Assembly (NCBI GenBank): GCA_000711775.1
Contig: ARYC01001080.1
Location: forward strand, 1-64,000
Direction of reading: 5' to 3'
DNA length: 64,000 nt
Origin: Oxytricha trifallax
Lineage: Eukaryota; Ciliophora; Spirotrichea; Sporadotrichida; Oxytrichidae
In this document: positions 60,153-64,000 of the stretch, piece by piece
Layout of the letters: every line of letters begins with the position of its first letter
Position numbering within the stretch: position 1 is the first letter of the stretch
Notes under the pieces: generated by a model
Told to the model about the DNA's origin: nothing
The model's database searches: none
What the model saw: the letters and a program-made list of their open reading frames with translations, nothing else
Program-made: the position numbers and the translations under genes

Positions 60153-61463
60153 TTAATGAAAGGATATTTTGATTGAAGCAAAATTATTATTATATCATAG
60201 TTAATCTAATACACGCATTAATAATTATAAATCCAATGAATTAGATTTTAATTTTATAACAAATGGAAAAGGGATCTTTAGAAATATCAAATAAGAGCTC
60301 ATAAAATAATCATAAACACCCAAAGTCAAAGCTATAATTACTTATGAAGTTAATCTTGATGGGATTAATTCTAAATGTGCTCCTACATTTCAATTGAGTT
60401 AAAGGTAATTATTGAATATATTAATGAATTTTTTCCAACCATCTTTAATTTTTTAATTATATTGTTTTATTTTTTGAAAATCCTATATTTCACACTTATT
60501 CAATAATCTATTCACTATATTCACAATGGATTTTAATCTTACATAATTTCAGGTGTTTAAATTGCATAATGCACTGCAGCATACTATTTTCAAGCAATAG
60601 AATTAACAGACGTAGGTGACATCTCAGTAAACCTGTGGGAGCGTCATTAGGACACAGGTGGCTATGAAATTATAACAATTAAGGATGTGCTTTAACTGTA
60701 TCTTAACTAGGTTAGCTCAAGCCCTTAAAACTTCAAAGTTTCAAATGTGTATTCTTAATCTGATACCACACTTAATTGGAAAAATGATGTATCTCAAAAT
60801 ACTTGGAACAGACTTGCAGTTATAATTATTAAAGCATAAAACATATAATTAGTATTTTAACTTATTAATATACTGTTAAGTACTCGACTGGATCTTGGAC
60901 TGTGTACAGAAATTAATATACCTGCTATACAAATACCGGAGCATTCGTTAGACCAATTGCCCCTAATCATAATGTCTACATGTGTGGTACTGGGGCTAAC
61001 TTAAATCTTAGAGATATATCAATTTGGAAACGTGAACTCGCACTTTCATTTATTTTATGTTATTTTTTTTCAGAGATAAAGCAATTACTTTACCAATACT
61101 AAAGCACAGAACTGTATTATTCAGAATTAGCAGCATACTATCTACTATCAGACAGTGAAGATATGTATCGTGCTTATGACTATGGCCCTAGTAAATCAAA
61201 TGGATATTTTTAGAAATTCTAAACCCTAATGTCATAGGCAGAAAGCTAACAAATGACTGTATATAGTTCCCTCTATTACGATTCATATCCATATAAACCT
61301 GCTTATCAAACTAGTTCAGCAAATTAATATACTGATATTTTAACAATCACAAGCACTATTGAGTTACCAGCTCCTAAGACTTACAGAACGGCAGACCATA
61401 GTTATACTGTGGAGTTTTGGTATCGGTGGTCAAATAATCCAAACAACCAAGTATTTGCTTGGG
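60153..61463 (+). CDS. scrambled LamG-domain surface protein, 5' part (+ strand)
   Basis: Open from about 60153 (ITNGKGIFRNIKQELIKQSQ; AIITYEVNLDGINSKCAPTF). IES excision at TTAAA joins to QCTAAYYFQAIELTDVGDIS, a first LamG/concanavalin-like domain (NTWNRLAVIIIK-YSTGSWT, ANLNLRDISIWKRE), then LLYQYQSTELYYSELAAYYL. A second LamG domain begins HSYTVEFWYRWSNNPNNQV and breaks off at FAWG…, exactly at TTGGG (61459-61463). The next conserved residues are found on the opposite strand at 63301. LamG repeats with scattered Cys suggest an extracellular adhesion or lectin-like protein. The first exon with the start is not identified: no Met in this frame, though an ATG in another frame lies at 60263. 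Confidence 0.65.
60404..60561 (+). other. 158-bp IES with TTAAA pointer in the LamG gene
   Basis: TTAAA at 60399-60403 and 60557-60561. Joining gives CAPTFQLSQIAQCTAAYYF in frame. Confidence 0.65.
60833..60879 (+). other. 47-bp IES with TTAA pointer in the LamG gene
   Basis: TTAA at 60829-60832 and 60876-60879 in the same codon phase. Joining gives NRLAVIIIKYSTGSWTVYRN, the W.rLAv…s..W..Y strand pair of a LamG domain. Confidence 0.7.
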
Positions 61464-61519
61464 TAACATATTAAAATACTACTAAAATGTGAAATATTTT
61501 TAAATTTAAAGCTCACTAA

Positions 61520-63301
61520 TCTATCTGTAGAAATTTTACTAAATCTCACTTTTACCAAGTGGTTTAGCGATACCATAAATATTCTTAATTTTAAGCCAAT
61601 GCCCTAGTTTTTAAATATCTCCAAATTATAACTTAGTTAACATGCCTTCATAACTAATTTTATAAACATCTGTGATTGGAGTTAGTAAAATTGTGGTTGT
61701 CGGTGAGGCTAAAGAGGTAGTTGAAGCTGATTAAGTTAGGTAAATTTTCCAATTACCATCAATATCATGAGTAGCAGAGAGGCCATACCATTGTTTCATT
61801 GTAGAAAATGTGTTTAAGTTTGATGTCGTCTGAGAGTATGATCAATAAAAATTTCTAAATAATGTAAACTTAATTTAAATCCTGTAGCTTTAGTGGTCTT
61901 TACTTGCAGGGACTTAGAAGTTGATAACTCAAATCGAATTACTGTTTGTAAGTCTAAGAAAGCTAAAACTGAACTTTACAAACTAACAAATTATATCCAA
62001 AATGCCAGAGTAAATTCATTTCTGAATTTGATGTTTGAAAATGTAGAGGAAGACTGAATGAAATTTCCCTTAATATTTAAAACTCCCTTGTCTATAAATT
62101 AACGTTTTTTAACAAAATCGAAATATGCTTACGTAAACATCCAAGACCTTGAGATGAAGTAGCTTAATTCATTCCAGCAGGGCAATTCCCATATTAAAAT
62201 TAAGATATAGAAGCAGTAGAAATAGTTATATTTGTGGCTGTCCACCCATTATTCCCATCTATTATATTAAATAAAATATATAATTGGAAAACATCTGTCA
62301 CCATATCTCTAAATTGATCTTTGATTTCGTAATATCTGTAAATAATAAATTTATATTTGAAATATGAATGATAAAGTATTTGATAGTCGAGTAGTACAGT
62401 ATGATCAAATTTATGCGATTTCCTATAAAAATGTTGTAATTTATTCTAAATTTTTACCAATTAATTTGATTTTGGAATTTGTTTTTTATTTTAGTAAAAG
62501 GTACTGCAGGATAATACATAGTCAGATACTTTATGTTAAAATCTTGAACTTATCCTGAATTTATAATTTAATCTTTTTATATACAATTAAGTAAAAATAA
62601 AACATTTTTAACATGAATTAGAACCAATCCTTATCTTTCCAGGCAACTTATACTCACTCATAGGAATATCAGTTAGTGTACTCTCAAGAGTGGTTCCCAC
62701 ATAAAACTCAATTTTTTTCTCATGAGGCTAAAAATTTATTGTATAATGATATTCAGCCTTGTTATGAACATATGCAAACCCATTACTTCCTGAATTATTG
62801 CCAAACTCTAATTATTATTTAAATTAGTTAGTTAGTTTTTAGCATTGAAATTAATTCTGGAGAAACTAAATCAATCTAGTATCATAATTCAAACATATTA
62901 AATATCAGGAACTATGTCTCAAACCGGTTTGTCAGCATGGATGTTGGTGTGCACAGTTATTTAAGTAAATGTTTATAAAAGAGTTATTTTAAATGCAATA
63001 AGATCGAATTAAAATAGGAAACTGTTCTCGTCGATATATGAAACTTGAAAGAGGCTCTCTATCAATATAATTTGTGTTGAAATTAATCCTGTTGTGCTAT
63101 CAAAGTCACTATCCAAATGGAAACTTATGGTAAATGAGAAGTCATTCATAAACATTTATAAGAAAGTAAAAGTTTATATATGGTTTAAGAAGCAAAATAA
63201 ACATTAATTTTCGATTGTCGTTGTACATGCTTGTCATTATTGTACTCAAGTCTTTTTCAAAATATCCATACTTTTGTAGACTAATCTGTTATCCAGCCCA
63301 A
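61520..63301 (-). CDS. scrambled LamG-domain surface protein, inverted 3' part (- strand)
   Basis: Read on the minus strand from the pointer TTGGG (plus CCCAA 63297-63301): WAGQQISLQKYGYFEKDLST continues the LamG domain left open at 61463. After a 49-bp IES come MNDFSFTISFHLDSDFDSTT and QVSYIDENSFLFQF, then GFAYVHNKAEYHYTINFQPH, EKKIEFYVGTTLESTLTDIP, and RYYEIKDQFRDMV. A linker with NCPAGMNQATSSQGLGCL leads to a further LamG domain: FRNEFTLAFWIQF, MKQWYGLSATHDIDGNWKIY, IKNIYGIAKPLGKSEIQQNF (about 61530). There is no start codon or signal sequence at its 5' edge, so it is not a free-standing gene. Its end runs into antisense of the + part; the terminal exon is not identified. More IESs (around 62345-62590 and 61820-61860) interrupt it. 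Confidence 0.7.
63157..63205 (-). other. 49-bp IES with 9-bp pointer AATGTTTAT in the inverted part
   Basis: ATAAACATT (plus strand) at 63148-63156 and 63197-63205. Removing one copy gives DNRKLMFMNDFSFTISFHL in frame on the minus strand. The 9-bp match in the same codon phase is hard to get by chance. Confidence 0.8.
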
Positions 63302-63816
63302 ACTAAAATAATAAAGGATTTAGAATCAAATAAAACAATAGAGATCGGTATAATTATTATATGATTAGGTTAATTTAAGTATATATGATGAAATTGATAA
63401 ATTGGTTTATTATCTATCTATTTAAATATAGTTAATAATGAATATCAATTTATTCAGAAAATTAATAAATAAATAGTTATTATTTATTTTTCCATTTATG
63501 GTAGCTAATTCATTATAATTGAAAAAGGAGATTTAGGAAAAATTTTGCTTCCATTTTTTTAAAAACTACATTATTATTATCATTATTTACTTTAAAAGTA
63601 AATTAGTGCTTTTTTTTATCACCTTTGCAGATATAAATTCTAATAGATTAATTATTAATTTCGAAAATTTGTTTAAATTATTGATAATTTACAAATGATA
63701 AATTTTTCTAATTAAATATAAATATGAGAAATAATTTCAATTAATTTATTCAATTTTAATTTCCTTTTTGTAACTAATTCAATAATATTAAGTTAATTTT
63801 GAAATTTGAAACCAAA
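63302..63816. other. AT-rich spacer
   Basis: No coding character on either strand; likely 5' flank of the gene starting at 63817 and flank of the inverted gene part. Confidence 0.5.
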
Positions 63817-64000
63817 ATGAATAGCAACTTATAAAATCTAAGTACTTAAAAGCAATCAGTTGAGACATAAAACAGTGAAGATCTTGATGCTTTAAAATAA
63901 AATAAAAAATCTCAAAGACTCTTGAAATTATCTGTTTTTCTGATGACCTTCATAACAATAGACTACCTATTCCTGAAAGATATCCTTTTCAATACATCAA
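63817..64000 (+). CDS. N-terminus of a membrane protein, cut by the window edge
   Basis: ATG 63817 opens a frame without TGA to the window end (61 codons): polar MNSNLQNLSTQKQSVETQNS, a Lys-rich patch KQNKKSQRLLKL, then a hydrophobic segment SVFLMTFITIDYLFLKDILF. The layout is that of a type II signal anchor or the first helix of a multi-pass protein. Identity unknown. Confidence 0.5.

Noticed and set aside
1-64000. Standard genetic code or UGA=Cys (Euplotes) code
   Set aside because: BBS7, the DHHC enzyme and the MORN protein need many TAA/TAG codons as Gln, and TGA marks their ends. No TGA falls at a conserved Cys.

Overview
This looks like a stretch of germline (micronuclear) DNA from a spirotrich/hypotrich ciliate of the Oxytricha-Stylonychia kind. 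Four lines of evidence support that. (1) The window opens with three C4A4 telomere units in the orientation of a chromosome end. (2) Recognisable genes read correctly only if TAA and TAG encode glutamine and TGA is the sole stop (for example the TTxE block after the DHHC domain at about 50.6 kb, and all of BBS7). (3) The genes are broken by short AT-rich inserts without GT..AG ends. These are flanked by 3-9 bp direct repeats, and removing one repeat plus the insert restores a conserved reading frame. This is the signature of internal eliminated segments (IESs) with pointer repeats. (4) At least one gene is scrambled: a LamG-domain gene runs on the + strand to a TTGGG pointer at 61.46 kb and resumes at a matching inverted pointer at 63.30 kb on the - strand. 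Ordinary GT..AG introns (31-300 bp) are also present.

Layout. 0-13.4 kb is gene-poor and germline-like: telomere repeat, two arrays of a 22-bp subtelomeric repeat, a degenerate ~135-bp tandem repeat, a frame-broken coding remnant (3.4-4.5 kb), a decayed Tc1/IS630-type transposon with palindromic ends (5.1-9.3 kb), and a 1.26-kb foldback element whose long inverted repeats begin with a 20-bp GACGTC minisatellite (11.47-12.73 kb). From 13.4 kb the window is gene-dense: an Nta1-type N-terminal amidase (+), a mitochondrial J-protein (-), a second Nta1-like gene lacking the catalytic cysteine (+), an unknown protein (-), a palindromic MITE, a TRANK1-like UvrD helicase with a duplicated N-terminal module (-), a TLC-domain membrane protein (-), an outer-dynein-arm docking coiled-coil protein (+), a CCDC17-like zinc-finger/coiled-coil/C2-like protein (-), a second copy of the MITE, a small - strand gene, a MORN-repeat protein (+), a long N/Q-rich protein (+), an ankyrin-DHHC palmitoyltransferase (+), a two-helix small membrane protein (+), a coiled-coil protein (-), a B-box/coiled-coil/WD40 protein (-), a small acidic protein (-), BBS7 (+), the scrambled LamG gene (+/-), and the start of another gene at the right edge (+).

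Several products (BBS7, ODAD1-like, CCDC17-like, probably MORN and some of the coiled-coil proteins) belong to cilium assembly or the axoneme, which fits a heavily ciliated cell, but there is no operon logic. Several neighbours are divergent and share 90-140 bp promoter gaps. Exon and IES edges given here come from reading frames and pointer matches by eye. Junctions marked as pointers are the well-supported ones; other gene ends are approximate.
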